Source of the DNA: Mytilus californianus
Taxonomy: Eukaryota; Mollusca; Bivalvia; Mytilida; Mytilidae
Reading direction: 5' to 3'
Assembly: GCF_021869535.1 (NCBI RefSeq)
Contig: NW_026262734.1
Coordinates: 105,993,088-106,057,087, forward strand
Length of the DNA stretch: 64,000 nt
Position 1 is the stretch's first letter; each line of letters opens with the position of its first letter. Below are positions 11,893 through 26,800 of the stretch, piece by piece. The position numbers and the translations under genes were made by a program. The notes below the pieces were generated by a model. That model saw only the letters and a list, made by a program, of their open reading frames with translations, had not been told where the DNA came from and ran no database searches.

Positions 11893-14800
11893 GTAAAAAC
11901 ATGTCTTCAGTACACACAAAAATCATACACTGCACATTTCCATGTAGAAAATATGTAATATGTGTGTCAATGTATAAAAGGCATGCAAGGCATGTATTTA
12001 TTGCATAATTTAATCGACTGCATGCATCTTTTTTTTTCACCTTTTTGTCGAGCCTGCGACTTTTGTCGCAAAAGCGAGACATAGCATTCCTACATTCCGT
12101 CAGCGGCGGCGGCGTCCACAAATATTTACTCTGTGGTTAAAGTTTTTCAAATTTTAATAACTTTCTTAAACTATCCTGGATTTGTACCAAACTTGGACAG
12201 AAGCTTGTTTGTGATCATAGTATAGTATTCAAAAGTAAATTTTGTTAAAAAAAAAATCCTGTTTATTCGTATTTTACTCATAAATGGACTTAGTTTTTCT
12301 GCCAGTTAACATTACATTCACTCTGTGGTTAAAGTTTTTCAAATTTTAATAACTTTCTTAAACTATCCTAGATTTGTACCAAACTTGGACAGAAGCTTGT
12401 TTATAATTATAAGATTGTATCCAGAAGAAAATTTTGTGAAAAAAAAAACCTGTTTATCCGTATTTTACTCATATATGGACTTAGTTTTTCTGCCAGTTAA
12501 CATAACATTCACTCTGTGGTTAAAGTTTTTAAAATTTTAATAACTTTCTTAAACTATCCTGTATTTGTACCAAACTTGGACAGAAGCTTGTTTGTGATCA
12601 TAGTATAGTATTCAAAAGTAAATTTTGTTAAAAAAAAATCCAGTTTGTCTGTATTTTACTTATAAATGGACTTAGTTTTTCTGCCAGTTAACATTACATT
12701 CACTTTGTGGTTAAAGCTTTCAGAATTTTAATAACTTTCTTAAACTATCCTGGATTTGTACCAAACTTGGACAGAAGCTTGTTTATGATCAAAAGCTAGT
12801 ATCTAGAAGGAAATTTTGTAAAAAATTATTTCCTGTTTTTCCGTATATTACTTATAAACGGACTTATTTTTATTCCAGTTAACATTACGTACAGTCTGCA
12901 GTAAAAGTTTTTAAAACATTTATTAGATTCCTTCTTGGATTCTTAACAAACTTGAACAGAACTTCTTACAATCAAAAGATCGTATCTAGAGGAAAATTTT
13001 TAATAATTTTTTCCCCATTTTTGTTGAGCCTGCGACTAACAGCAAAAGTAGGCCAGACACTGGGTTCCGCGGAACCCTTACAAATTTTATATTAAAGGTT
13101 TGTAGAGCATTGCACCAAGATTTAAATTCTAATATTCAAATGCTTGTGGGTGGATGATTTTTATTAAATTACCGAAATATTTTTTTTTTTATTTGAGAGA
13201 TGAAGAAAAGTATAACATTATGCAATGATGTAAATCACAAGCACATGTTTGAAGATATAAAATCATTAATGGTTAAATTTCATCTAAAAATGAACTTGAA
13301 GTAAGCAACAATCAATCATCTTAAATATTTAAATCAACCTTATGCAAGTGAACATATACATGACATGCATGATGTACATGTACATGTACAAGACTTTGAT
13401 TGATTTTGGAACATTCAAATACGAAATAAAAGATGAATTTTGGCCTGTTTTGTATCAACTTAATTTTCAAACAGTTACAGACTTTGCATAGAGCATGTAG
13501 AGATATTTTCAACAGAAATAGGTTAACAGATGTATTGATATTCATTTGCATAAGGTCAATTTCTATCTGATGCAGCTCATTTAAATACAATTCTGTAGAT
13601 ATAACCGTTTAAATAATATCTTGTATGTATTTTAGGTGGTGGCCTTAAAATTCATTCCAAAAGTAGGAAAACCAGAAAAGGAGTTAAGAAACTTACGAAG
13701 AGAGATCGAGATCATGAGAAACTTACATCATGAAAATATTATTGAAATGTTGGACAGTTTTGAAACTGACAAAGAGGTATGACATAGACAGTTATTAAAA
13801 TTAATTTTACATGGAAAAGGATATTAAGAGGGAATTACCAAAAATGTTGGGCAGTACAACAGGCCAAACCATTCACCAACATCCTTCAAAAACAACCGCC
13901 TCAGTGGTCTCATGGTAGTTTTTTCACCTGGAGTGTGGGAGGTCATGGGTTCAAACCAAGGCCGGGTCAAACCAAAGACTTTAAAATTGGTATTTGCTGC
14001 TTCTACGCTAAGCGCGCAGCATTAAGGAGTAAGAGCAAAGACTGGTCGGCTCGGAGTCAAAATAATGTGTCCGGGTGACATGTCTTCCTGTGGACTGTTA
14101 CCTAGTGAACTAGTGTGTTAAAAAGCCAGCTCAGTGTGTCGGTCTAGTACAAAGCAGGGTTATATTCATATTACATTAACATGTTCCCGTCCTAAATATG
14201 CATAACTATTTTCCGCTGGACGTTAAGCAGCCATCCATCATCCTTCAAAAACAAATGTAAAAACAAAGACGACCAACAGTGGCGTAGCTTGCATGTATGC
14301 TCAGATGCTCAAGCATCCACATCATTTTGACAAAAAAAAATAAAAAAATAAAAAAATAAATATAATTGCATGTATTCACAGCAGATACACACGGTGGTAT
14401 CCGAATGTAACATGGGTGAGGATATGAGAATAGCTGCTGCTTCCAATCATTTCCGAAGCAGTATGCGTGGTCTTAGGCTTTCCTTTAGGATCATTTAGTT
14501 TATGTAAACAAGATGGATTAATCGAAGAAAAGTTTTTTCGTAAAAAGTCTACGTCATCGGCTACGGCAAGCGCAGAGGATGATGATGATACGCAGACCTG
14601 CCGACATGTTTGGTCTGAAATTGAGCCAAGCAGAGCGATGACATAGCAGCGTTACTAGTTAAAAAATAAACCATCATATCCTGATATCGTTTTCTGTGAC
14701 ACGAAAGACGACGTGATAAAAACTCTATTTGTATTGGAGTGTTATCATTCCCGGGTTTCCATCTAGATACAAGTATTTATTTTATTTTCAATAAAAGAAC

Positions 14801-17800
14801 AGAGTTCCAATGTCCCTGCATTGCACATATTTTATCTATCCAAGATACAAGGGCAACAATTAAAAAATCACTTTTTTCTTTAAAGGTTTTTTTATTAATA
14901 TCTCGAGAGAAATAAAAGCTTCAGATGAAATACAATGGGATTTCCATTATAATTTATATTTCCAAGGGGCATAATTGGTTAAAAATATTTGATCAGGACT
15001 TATTTTCGCAAGTGTCAAAGACATTGCTGATGATATTAGTTTCACAAAAATCTGGCAAGAATTGTACACATGACAGCGCTTACAAGACGGAACGTACGGA
15101 CGCCCGGTATTTCCATGTCCCCTGCAAAGCGTGAAGACAAGTGATCAAAAACCCCTTGAGCAGGCTCGAATTCCGGGAAAGGGGGTCACTTCATTTCCTA
15201 TATTCCGAAGTTCCATACATAGAAGTGCCGCTGTAATGAGTCTGTTTTGAGATGTCAAATATAAGATTGGATGTGAAACTTTTACATAAAATATTTCTGA
15301 ATTGAATGATGGTAGATTCGATATAACAATAAAATTCTGTTGGAAATATTATATATATTGGTGGATTTTTCGAAATTAAACAAAAATCCAACTAGTGTCG
15401 GATTGTAGTGGAGTACACATGCATGTATACAGGGAAATTGTCCGAAAAAATATAATTTTCTGCATAAAATGGTCCCAAATTTTTTCGACTCGCTCCGCTC
15501 GGCGACAGTTACACATCCACATCATTTCCACCCTGGCTACACCACTGACCAACAACAAACAACGCATGGTCTAGAAAGTCTGACTTTGTATAGGTATAAA
15601 ACTAGTTTTACTTTCACACAAACCTTTCCAAGGAACATGGATGTAAATAACTACAGGTCTTTTTACCTTCTTCAACAATGAGCAAAATCTCTGTGGTATA
15701 GTAAGCTTTAAAAGTCCACAGGGAAAACAAATGTAAAACAATTCTATAGAGTAAACTTCTGTTCAAGTTTCCATCCATTTATCATTAAAATGATTCAAAT
15801 ATTAGATCAAGATGGTAATTTCAGTGTGTCAGCACATTTTATAAATAGTCTTTTTAGAATTTTGTTGATTCATATATATTGGATCAATCGAGACACTTAA
15901 GTGTGTCAGCACATCTTATAGATAAAATTTTTTTACTTAAAGAACATTGATAGGTATGGTAATGTTTGTATAATCCACACTTCCCTAGTTAATTCGTGGA
16001 AAAGAAATATTGTGTTTTACCCATACATTATTTATCTTGGGATAAAAAAAGAAGACTTAGCCATTATGAGGAATTAGTTAAGTGGTTAAAAGGGATAAGT
16101 GTCCAATACCAATATTGGACTTAAACAACTTTTATAATGTGTTCTGATTATCATATTTTGAATATTAAATTACTGAGTCTTTGTCACCAGGTGGTTGTTG
16201 TGACAGATTATGCTGAAGGAGAATTATTCCAGATTTTAGAAGATGATGGAAGTTTGCCTGAGGAACAGGTATTTGCTTTAATAATTAAAATCACCTATAT
16301 GATAAAAGTAATATTATTTTGTGGTCTCTTCATCACTAACCCTGATTTTTTTACTTAAACCTAATAGGAATTCCTCCATATAAAGTACAAATTATCAGAA
16401 TCTCTCTAGATTGATATTTTTTAATCTATTTGTCAGATTTTATTCAATTGGATCATGTTATTAATTTGGGGTAGTGCAACTGGTGGTTAGGTTGGTGGCT
16501 CCAGCTGAATGAGCTGTGTTCGTGCAATTTCTTGTGAACTAATGGTTTTCAAATTTTGCTATGTTGTTTTTCATGACAAAATAGAGGCCAAGTTTGATAT
16601 AGCAGATTTTTGTCAAGCTTAAGAAAGTCTATACAAAGCGATCATAGATTATGTCGTTGGCGTTGGAGGCGTCAACATCTAGGTTCAGTCTGTGGTTAAA
16701 GTTTTTTTAAGAAATCAATAACTTTGTCAAACCTACATGGATTTTATAAAATTTGGACAGATGCTTGTTTATGACCAAAATACAGTATCCAGAGCAAAAT
16801 TTTGAAGATATTTATTTTCATTTTTCCGTATTTTACTGATAAATAGACTTAGTTTTTTGACAGTTAACAAGTAGATACAGTCTGAGGTTAAAGTTTTTTT
16901 AGTCATCAATAACTTTGTCAAACCTTAATGGAATTTTAGGAAATTTGGACAGAAGCTTAGTTATGACCAAAATACAGTATTTAACTGATAAATGGAGTTT
17001 TTATTACATTTAACAAATAGATTCAGTCTGGGGTTGAAATTTGTTACACATCAATTAATAATGTCAAAAGTAAACTTTTGAAAATATTTTTTTTTTTCAT
17101 TTTCAGTATTTTCTAATAGAGGGACTTAGTTTTTTACAGTTAACATTTACAGACAGTCAGGGTTTAAACTCTTTTGTAAACCTTCATGGATTGTTATGAA
17201 TTTTTACCATTAAATGTCATGAGTTTGGTTTCTAAATTTAGGATTCTTTAGATTTAATTAGGAGTCAAAAGAGAATATATAATAAAGACTGTTGCAAACC
17301 TAATGTTTGAGGTGGGGTTAATACATGTGCGTTTGTGGTTTACAGTGACGTTTGATTTAAAATATTATTTCAAAACTTCTAGCATACTTTATCACCTATC
17401 ATAATTTCATATAACTTATAGTCATTTTGTTATTTAAACTTTCTCTAGATTTGACTTTTGGATTTCAGAAGATCAAAGTATATTTGATGTGGCCTAATTT
17501 TTTACTATTATTTAAGAATTGAATGCTTCTTTTTATAATGTTATTGGGGGTGTAAAAGCATTGACCAAATCACATTTGGTATGAAGCGCGAAAGAGCTTC
17601 TTATTAAAAAATATGCTTACAATCAATACTTTTACAACCCTATAGAATTATAACAAGAAGTATTAAATTTTTATAATTACATTTTTATTCTAGAACTATA
17701 AAATTAAGAGTTATATCAAGGTTTTCGTTGTTTTTTTTTCAATGCATTATTTAACATTGTTACGGATAGCATGAGCAATCATAGATGTTGTATTTTTATA

Positions 17801-20800
17801 CAGAAATAACATATGATATTGGAGTGCCAGAGGAATATTGTCAGCCAATCAAAATTACGGATTCTAATGATACATACATGTGATTTTTTTTTTTCATTCC
17901 AGGTACAGGTGATAGCCTGTCAGTTGGTATCAGCTCTGTATTATCTCCACTCACACAGAATACTCCACAGAGACATGAAACCACAAAATATCCTACTTGG
18001 AAAGGGGGGAATTATCAAACTTTGTGATTTTGGATTTGCCAGAGCTATGAGTTTTAATACACTGGTTCTGACATCCATTAAGGTGAGCTCTGCTCTAATA
18101 GTCATTGTACAAGACTTCAATAAGCACATAATATATGTTTTATTACTGATGTATGTTTTTTTAAGTCATTATATTGACAAATAAGGTTTTTGTGACCTAC
18201 CTTTTCATCTTCATTGATTTTGATCAAGTTTCATTTCAAAGATTATAATATCTCAGTCACTGTACATAACAGGATTGTGTTAAATAGTGTATAATTTCAT
18301 ACAGTGTATGAAAAAAGTAAGATAACAAAAATACCTAACTTCAAGGAAAATTTTAAACGGAAAGTCCCTTATCAAACAGTAAAATCAAAAGCTCAAACAC
18401 ATCAAATGAATGGAAAACAACTGTCATATCCCTGACTTGGTCCAGTCATTTCCTTATGTAGAAAATGGTGGATTAAACCTGGTTTTATATCTAGCTAAAC
18501 CTCTCACTTGTATGACAGTCTCATAGAATTCCATTATATTGGCAACAATGTGTGAGCAAAACAAACAGACATAATAGGTAAAAATGTCAAAAATTGGGGT
18601 ACAGAGGTCAACATTGTGTTAAAATCTTAATCACTATAAATGCACCCTTGAGTGTAGGTCAGTATGATAGTATCAAGATAGAAGTCACTGTGACCTACAT
18701 TTGTCAATTGAACTACTTTGGTTTGGGATGTATTGAGTTGATCTAAGCAAGTAATTGCCATTTAGGCATGATCTTTAATTTCTGTTTTTCAGAAATTGAA
18801 TCATTCCAATATCTTTTGGAGTGCAAGACAAACTTTTTAACTGTAAGATGTGATTTGATTGCTAATGAGACAACTCTCCACCAGAGACAAAATGAAGTAG
18901 AAGTTAGTAACTATAGGTCACTATACGGACTTCAACTATGACCATATGGCATACAAAGTTCAACGTTTACACATAGCTAAAGAAAAAGGAACATGTAGAA
19001 TAATAATATCCCGTAGCAAGCTTTTTTCGTGTGAAATAATGCTGTCTATTTTATCTTTTATCTTTATTTTATCTTATGTCGTGCTCTGTTTCAGGGTACA
19101 CCATTGTATATGTCACCAGAACTTGTTGAAGAGAAACCTTATGATCATACAGCTGACTTGTGGTAAGTTTGTTTTTTAGAGAACACTATTTTTTTAAGTG
19201 CTAAAAATAGTTTATATAGTGGATGAACAAGAGATATATATTAAAACAAATTAAATACTCGAAATAAAAATAGAAATGCTGTGCGCTGTTAAGACGTAAT
19301 TTACCTATTAAAAAAGCTACAAATATCTGTATGTCAAGTTACTGTGAGATCATCATAACAATGTCCTCAATTACATTTACAATTTTGGTATATAGCAAAT
19401 ATTAGAAATGATTTGTCAGAATTAAAAAATGATTAATTATGCTGGACATTTAGGCAAAATTGGCACCTGTTCTCTCAGCATACACAGCTGAATATATGAT
19501 ATATTCCCATATGCATAAATGATGTCCATCCATTTAAATACATACAATGAATCCCACAAAGTGCTCAGAAATAGCATTTAATCTTTGAATTGCCATAGCA
19601 TATGTAAAGTATTGAAAAGCTTGAGAAATGTTGATATGAATTACTGCCTGATAGAGTGTAACAGTTTTCAGATACCATCCTAAATATCTGTTTACTTTGA
19701 CTTCCCAAAGTCTCTCACTTGTTCAAGAATATTTAAAAACATCCTATATTTAAACAATTTATTTGAGAATAGCAAATTTTGATTTTCGAATGAACATGAA
19801 TGAAAATGACTTCACTAGATTGATGAAATATGTTTTGTGGCAGACTTGAAAAAATTATCAGCTTTTTGATTGGTCACATCACATACCAGGCATATAAAAC
19901 TTACATATAAATATGACCGTTTTGGAAGCCTTGCTTTATGCCTTATTTTAACATGTTTAATACCCTTCAGCAATCAATTTCACAAATATCTTACTAGAAA
20001 AAACACTCATAAGTCATGCACATTTCAGTATAACTTAGGATAAATTTTTGTCGTTAGATTTTTGTGTGAAAAGAGCCCCTGTACCTCGTACACGCTTAGC
20101 TTTGCAGGGTGTATTGGACTTCTTCAAGGCTGTGAAAAACAACATATATATAAGATATGGCCATACATTACAAGTACTGTATGAACTGGTTAACACAATT
20201 TGCATATTTTTCAGGGCTTTAGGTTGTATCCTGTATGAGCTGTTTACTGGTACCCCACCATTCTACACCAACAGTATATTCCAGCTGGTTAGTCTGATAA
20301 TAAAGGATCCAGTCAAGTGGCCTAAGAACATGTCATCAGTATTTAAGGACTTTTTACAAGGTCTACTGACAAAGAATCCCAGGTCAAGATTGGCCTGGCC
20401 AGATTTACTGATGCATTCATTTGTTGGGGATGGTGTTTCAGGTAAAGAAATTAGCTACTGTAAATTCAGAAATTATTGCAAGGTTCTTATTAATGCGAAT
20501 AATGCAACTGGGTGAGTATTGCAATAATACATGTAATAAGAACATGCATTCTGAATTTGTTACATATATTATGCATTTTCTTGAAATCGCAATAAAAAAT
20601 CTCACATTTTTGTCCATTATTAAAAAATCACAATAATAAATACATGCAATAATTTCTGCATTTACAGTTTTCACAGAGAAGTCATCTATTTTCATAGGTA
20701 ACATTTTTGTGGAGTAAGAAGATTATATTTCTGTGGTTTTAACAATTTCTGCAAATAAGCCAAACAAAAAGAGTGTTTTGTTAAATACTTAAATTAATGG

Positions 20801-23800
20801 TTCTTCAGTGTTCTCCCCAGGATTTTAGGATAGCACCGGGGTAACGCGCGTGGACAGCTTGGTGAAATGATTCATATAATCAGTTGTGCCGCGTCGCATC
20901 GCTATATTTCTACAATTTTCTAGTTACTGCAGTTTTTATGTTTCTTGTTTTGTTTTAATACTGTGCCTGTGGCACTGTGTTATGTAGCTATAGACATTGA
21001 GTCAGAAAATTATTGGTAAAAAAGAAGTAAATCAATATACAGTTTGTATACTTTAATATTTTTAAAAAATAAATAAAACATGATTCATTACAAAATATTC
21101 ATCTGAATTTAAAGTAATTAAATCTTTTATAAAATCCCTGATCAATAAAAATAAAATATCATTCAAAAGAGAACAAAAATATTCAATTTAAAAAACTTTC
21201 TAGTTTCTAGAAAGAAAGTTGTTGTATGTGAAACGATTCCTGTCATAAGGAGATTATTAACAAGAACAAATATTGTTTTATTATTTGAACCAGTTTCTAT
21301 GCTAAATTTTAATGAAAAGAAATTTTTCATAAATTCTAAAACACATTTTGCCATAGATTTCATGTAAATATTAACCTTTAGGTCTATTGTATGTTCTATA
21401 AGTAACCATATTCAATGTCAACAACAAAGTCTCCCTATTTTCCCGCCTAAATGACAGGAAGTAGATATAAATAGATTTAACATGTGCTTTGAATAAAATT
21501 TGCAAGATTACTTCTGTTATTCATTAATTATGGATATAGATATCCAGTTAAGGTACAGTCATGCATTTTATTTATAAGATAGAATAGATTGCACTTAATA
21601 GTAAATAAACTTGAATATTCTACGTGAACTAAGTGGGTCATGTGATATGTACAGATGTCCGTCCCCCTTTGAATTACTTGTTGACAGATACTATCATGCA
21701 ATAACTATGTCATAATGAAAGATAATTTTGGCCATGGTTTAATAAGAGACATATTATAATACTATAATATAAGAATAGAGAAATGAGCCAATTTTATTAT
21801 GTACAAAAAATGTACTGGCATGTGTATAACTATCGAGTTGACACTGTTTGTGTACAAAGTATTTGCTGACTTGTCACAGGTCAGCGCTTGGTTGGTGAGT
21901 GAAGCCATAAAATAGTTATCTGTGATCATAAAGTTATGATCTCTTAATTAAAACACAAAAGAATCATGTAACAAGTGTTAATTACATCGATTAAATCCAA
22001 TCAACAAGGTAAACCTCGTAAGGTAAATCGATCATGTAGTGTAAACAATCTGTGTTGAACTGGTTTGAACTGGTCAAATTTCACCTGGAAATTTATACCG
22101 CAAGGAATAGATTTAACAAATCGTTTAAAATTTTACCGAATTACGATTTTTTTACAGAAAATTTTTAGCACCATGGACAAAAACTATACATCGCGGTAAA
22201 ACCAATAGCACCACGCTAAAAAATTGTACATTGCGGGCCCGCGGTCCTTTAAGGGCCTGGGGAGAACACTGTTCTTCATGCCCACAAAATTCATGAAAAT
22301 AAGTACCACATGAACAATAATGAATTCACATTATATAATTTAAATTTTCCTCGTACAAAACACATTGAACACTATAATAAGTAGCAGTTGTAATCACCTA
22401 CTTACATTTATAAATCAAAGAAGGATTGACAATGTAGAGGGAGGTAGGAGGGGATGTCATTTCTAACTCCTGGAAAAATAAACGCTGAATCCTGAATTCT
22501 CAAAAAATTGAAGCATTAATTACAATGAGTCATAATAAGTGTTAATCCTGAATTCCCGCAAAAGTAAGTACCCAATCTTAAAGTCCTGGAAAAGTTCTTT
22601 CTGCGTCTCAATGTACCACTATGAAGCATTGCTACCTAGCCTAAGGTTTACATATAGAGTGTACAGTGGTATAATCTCAGATTTGATTTTTGATTGACTC
22701 TTTGCATTTAGTTGGATACAATATTTTGTCTTGAATTTACATTAAAAAATACTTTATAGTGAAAGACGAAGACACCAAGTTACTAAGTCCCTTTACACAG
22801 CCTCTCACAGCTTCTATGGTTATGAGAAAGGAAAAGCAGGCACAAGAGAAAGCACATCCACCAGGAACTTCTAAAATACTGGCTAAGGCTCGAAAGAAGG
22901 CTATGGAGGAAGAGAAAAAGGTATGGGAAATTATCATACAGTTTTATAATCTAGTTTTTATATTGAATTTATTTGGAACTTGCTTAAAAGAAATACAACA
23001 AACACTAAATTTTATATTCTTGGAAATTGAACACAAAAAAAAGTGACAAATCATAAAACATTATTTAACTACAATTGTTATGAGAAAAACAGCAGTTATC
23101 TGTTGACCTTCAGCCTACTTCTGATTTGCCATTAACATTACAGCAGTTATCTGTTGACCTTCAGCTTACTTCTGATTGGCCATTAAACCTACAGCAGATA
23201 TCGGTTGACCTCCGGCTTACTTTTGATTACCTGTTTGCATCACAGTTGTTATCTGTTGACCTTCGGCTTACTTTTGATTTTCCATTAACATAACAGTTGT
23301 TATCGGTTGACCTCCGGCTTACATTTGATTAGCCATTTACATCACAGCAGTTATCTGTTTACCTACAGCGTACTTTTTATTAGCTGTTTTACATCAAAGC
23401 AGTTATTTGTTGACCTCCAGCTTACTTCTGATTGGCCATTAACCTCAGAAGTTATCTGTTGACCTCCAGCTTACTTCTGATTGGCCATTAACCTCAGCAG
23501 TTATCTGTTGACCTCCAGCTTACTTCTGATTGGCCATTAACCTCAGCAGTTATCTGTTGACCTCCAGCTTACTTCTGATTTACCATTAACCTCAGCAGTT
23601 ATTTGTTGACCTCCAGCTTACATTTGATTAGCCATTTACATCACAGCAGTTATCTGTTGACCTACAGCTTACTTTTGATTAGCTGTTTACATCACAGCAG
23701 TTATCTGTTGACTGTCTGCTTGCATTTGGATGGCTTATAATGTCATAACAACAAATGACATTTCTTTCTTAAAACAAATGGCATGACAACACATTTATAG

Positions 23801-26800
23801 ATTGATTTTGGATCAGAGATCTTTTGTTTTACCCCAAAGAATTATAACCTTTAGTCCCTCGTGTATGTTCCAATTTGTTCTTTAGGTCTAGAAAAACTTA
23901 CACTCTGCCAATTAATGTAGACTCTTTTTCTCATTTTTACTGGAGATTGATATTTATTTGCAATTTAAAAAGCAGAATCCCGGCCTTTGTCTGAATACAA
24001 TTGATATCATTCTACTAATTAAGTCATTCCTTATAGTCAGAGACAGAAGGACAACCATATGTAAGTATAAAATGTTTTCCCCTGCACTACTAACACTGCT
24101 GACATTCTGAAATCTCCATCTAACTATTGGATAATTGTTTTTACAAATTTATCAGTTGTTTTATATGTTACACCACAATTTTGTAGATTTTTTCCTCTGC
24201 AATGGCATATGGGTAACACTTACAATCAAACAAACTTTCTGTCTGTCAACCATACAGTCAAATCTGGTGTTATATATTTAGTATTTATTCAATTATTTTG
24301 AAAAAAAACAAACTCAGTTATCAAATTTTCCTAAATCTTGGAAAATAATAGTTAGAATATTTAGATCTCAAAGTTATGGAAAATATAAAATAATTAACAT
24401 GATTAAGGAACTAACCCATGGTTGACCTTGTGATTGCTGAAGAAATTCCAAAGGTGAACATAAACTTGATAAAACCATCTCTTTAAACTTTGATTTTTTA
24501 TCACAAACTACACAAAGAGCATAAGAATGTTTGTTACTGAAATAAAAAAAAGAACACATCATAAATGATTTATTTTTCAATAGACTAATAGGTCTGTATG
24601 CTTGTTTTGTGAAATACAGGCATTTTGAAAAATTTTGATTTTTGGCGGTAAAAGATGTCTCTTAAATTTTCATATGAAATGTATGGAAAGAAATTAATAT
24701 CTTGTCATACACTCTATATTATTACCATAATTTACAATATGGTGTAGATATCTAAATTTGTTTTAACTTAAAAGTATAAAATTGACATCTACATACAATA
24801 TTTGTTTTTGACAGAAAGGTAAAGAGCCACCAGCACCAAATGGAGAAAAAATATCATCTAGTAAAGAGGCATGGGGTCCAAGTAAAAAAGGACCAGAGAA
24901 GGAAAAAATAGAAAAAGAAAAGGAACCCACACCACCCCCTCAGGAACTAGAAAGACCTCACTCAGAGGAATGGCAGGATACTGGTCTTAGTGAGGTAGGT
25001 CATATTTGTGAAGGATGGTAGCTTTCGTTATGTTAGGGTTATTCCATTAAAATAGGTGTGGGAGGATAGGAAAGGACTTTTCTACATATCCCTACAAACA
25101 TCATACTTTTTAGTAATTTTGCATACATTCAATGGACAAACATGGAGGGTCTCAACATGGGATTTTGGGTGCAGATGTGCAGCTGGGATTTCAAAAACAC
25201 ACCCATTCATATATTGAAGTCTTGTGAAAATCACCACCGATAAATGTATTTCACAGCAAAATCATAACCCATTTATATTTTACTTAGTCATCACACATAC
25301 AATTTTTGACAGCTTGATTTGATTTAAAACAATAAACCAGCATTTATACAAAACTCTAATTGAAAGATGAGCATAACTAACCCATAGACATTTTACAATT
25401 GGTGAAATGCAACCTAATGATATATTTGAGGTTTCAAAAAAGGACCCATTCCAGTGGTAGGTCTGTATATACCATAGCTTCATATTGGAAGAGACCCATT
25501 GTATGGACAAACAACCATAAATGAGCGACAACTACTGTCCAAAAATGAAACTTCCCATCCTACCCTACCCCATTCATTTTAATGGAAGAGCCCTTTGTAT
25601 GTCTAATGCTCTCCTAATTTCAGAATGGTCATTTGCATGCATGAAAACTGACATTTTTTAGTGTATTTTATAATAAATTTAAAAGTTCATTCTTATTTTG
25701 ATTTATATCTCCTAAAACATTTATAAGCAAGTATTTTTTTACTATTTAATTTATATTTGAGACTAAAACATAATTATTAGAGATTAAGCTTTATATGAAT
25801 AACAAATCATAAATGTTTTTGTGTTGTGCTTAAAGTTTGAAGTGTAAACTAACAATAACTCTCTGTTTAACAGGATAAAGAACCAGAAATTGAGGTAGGT
25901 TTTGTCTTTTAAGGTGGTACCCAACACCTTGACTAATATTAATTTGGCTCGTTTAATTTTCATAAAATTTTGACAAAATGTTTACTTTGACCCTTTGACA
26001 AAAATATAAAAATTTCAAATAATTTGAACCAACCACTTTATCAGAAAAATTTCGTTGGTTATATAGCAGTTTGACAAACACTAATTTTGATCATTGAGAA
26101 GCTTAATATTTCCTTAACAAAACAACGTGATTAAAACGTTTAGCTGATTTTTACAGAGTTATCTCCCTGTAGTGTTAGGTACCACCATAAGTAATCCTTT
26201 CTCTTTTTCCGTTGAAAAAGTTGTTATTCTAAGCATGGGAGGTAAATTTGCTGTATAAGATAGTCTAATAAATGTGAGGCAAAAAAGGTTCTGTTATCTT
26301 TGCTTTAGGAATAAATGAATACCTTGCAGAATTTGCTTCGCTGTTAAAAATTAATTGTTTTTTTCTTCTGAAAATCAGTCTCTTGACAGCGATGATTTGT
26401 AAAGTGTAAGAACTTTTTTGATCTGTCAGACACCTATACTTCCTGTATGCTGATACTTTGAATATTTCAATATGATGAATGAACTTGAAAATTTTCGTTA
26501 CACATTTCTCCAGTACTACCAATGAGAATGACTTCATATTTGGTCCGTTGCTTGGAAGTGATGAGTTGTAAAGTGTGAAACTTTTCAGATCTGTAAGACA
26601 CCTTATTCCTCCCCTTTCCAATACTTTCAAATACCAGTGGGGTATCCCCTAGCACAACAAACCATGCATTCTTGTTATATTAACCATATTTTTTAAATCA
26701 TCAAATATTGACATGTTTGGTCATAATTTTCCCTTCGAGCACAGATACATATAGATTCTGCTATCACATCTAAATTGACCTGAAAGTAGTAGACATACAT

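Noticed and set aside
14400-14660. Transposase gene in the 14277-15547 element
   Set aside because: Only a short possible N-terminal relic; no continuous ORF or catalytic motif.
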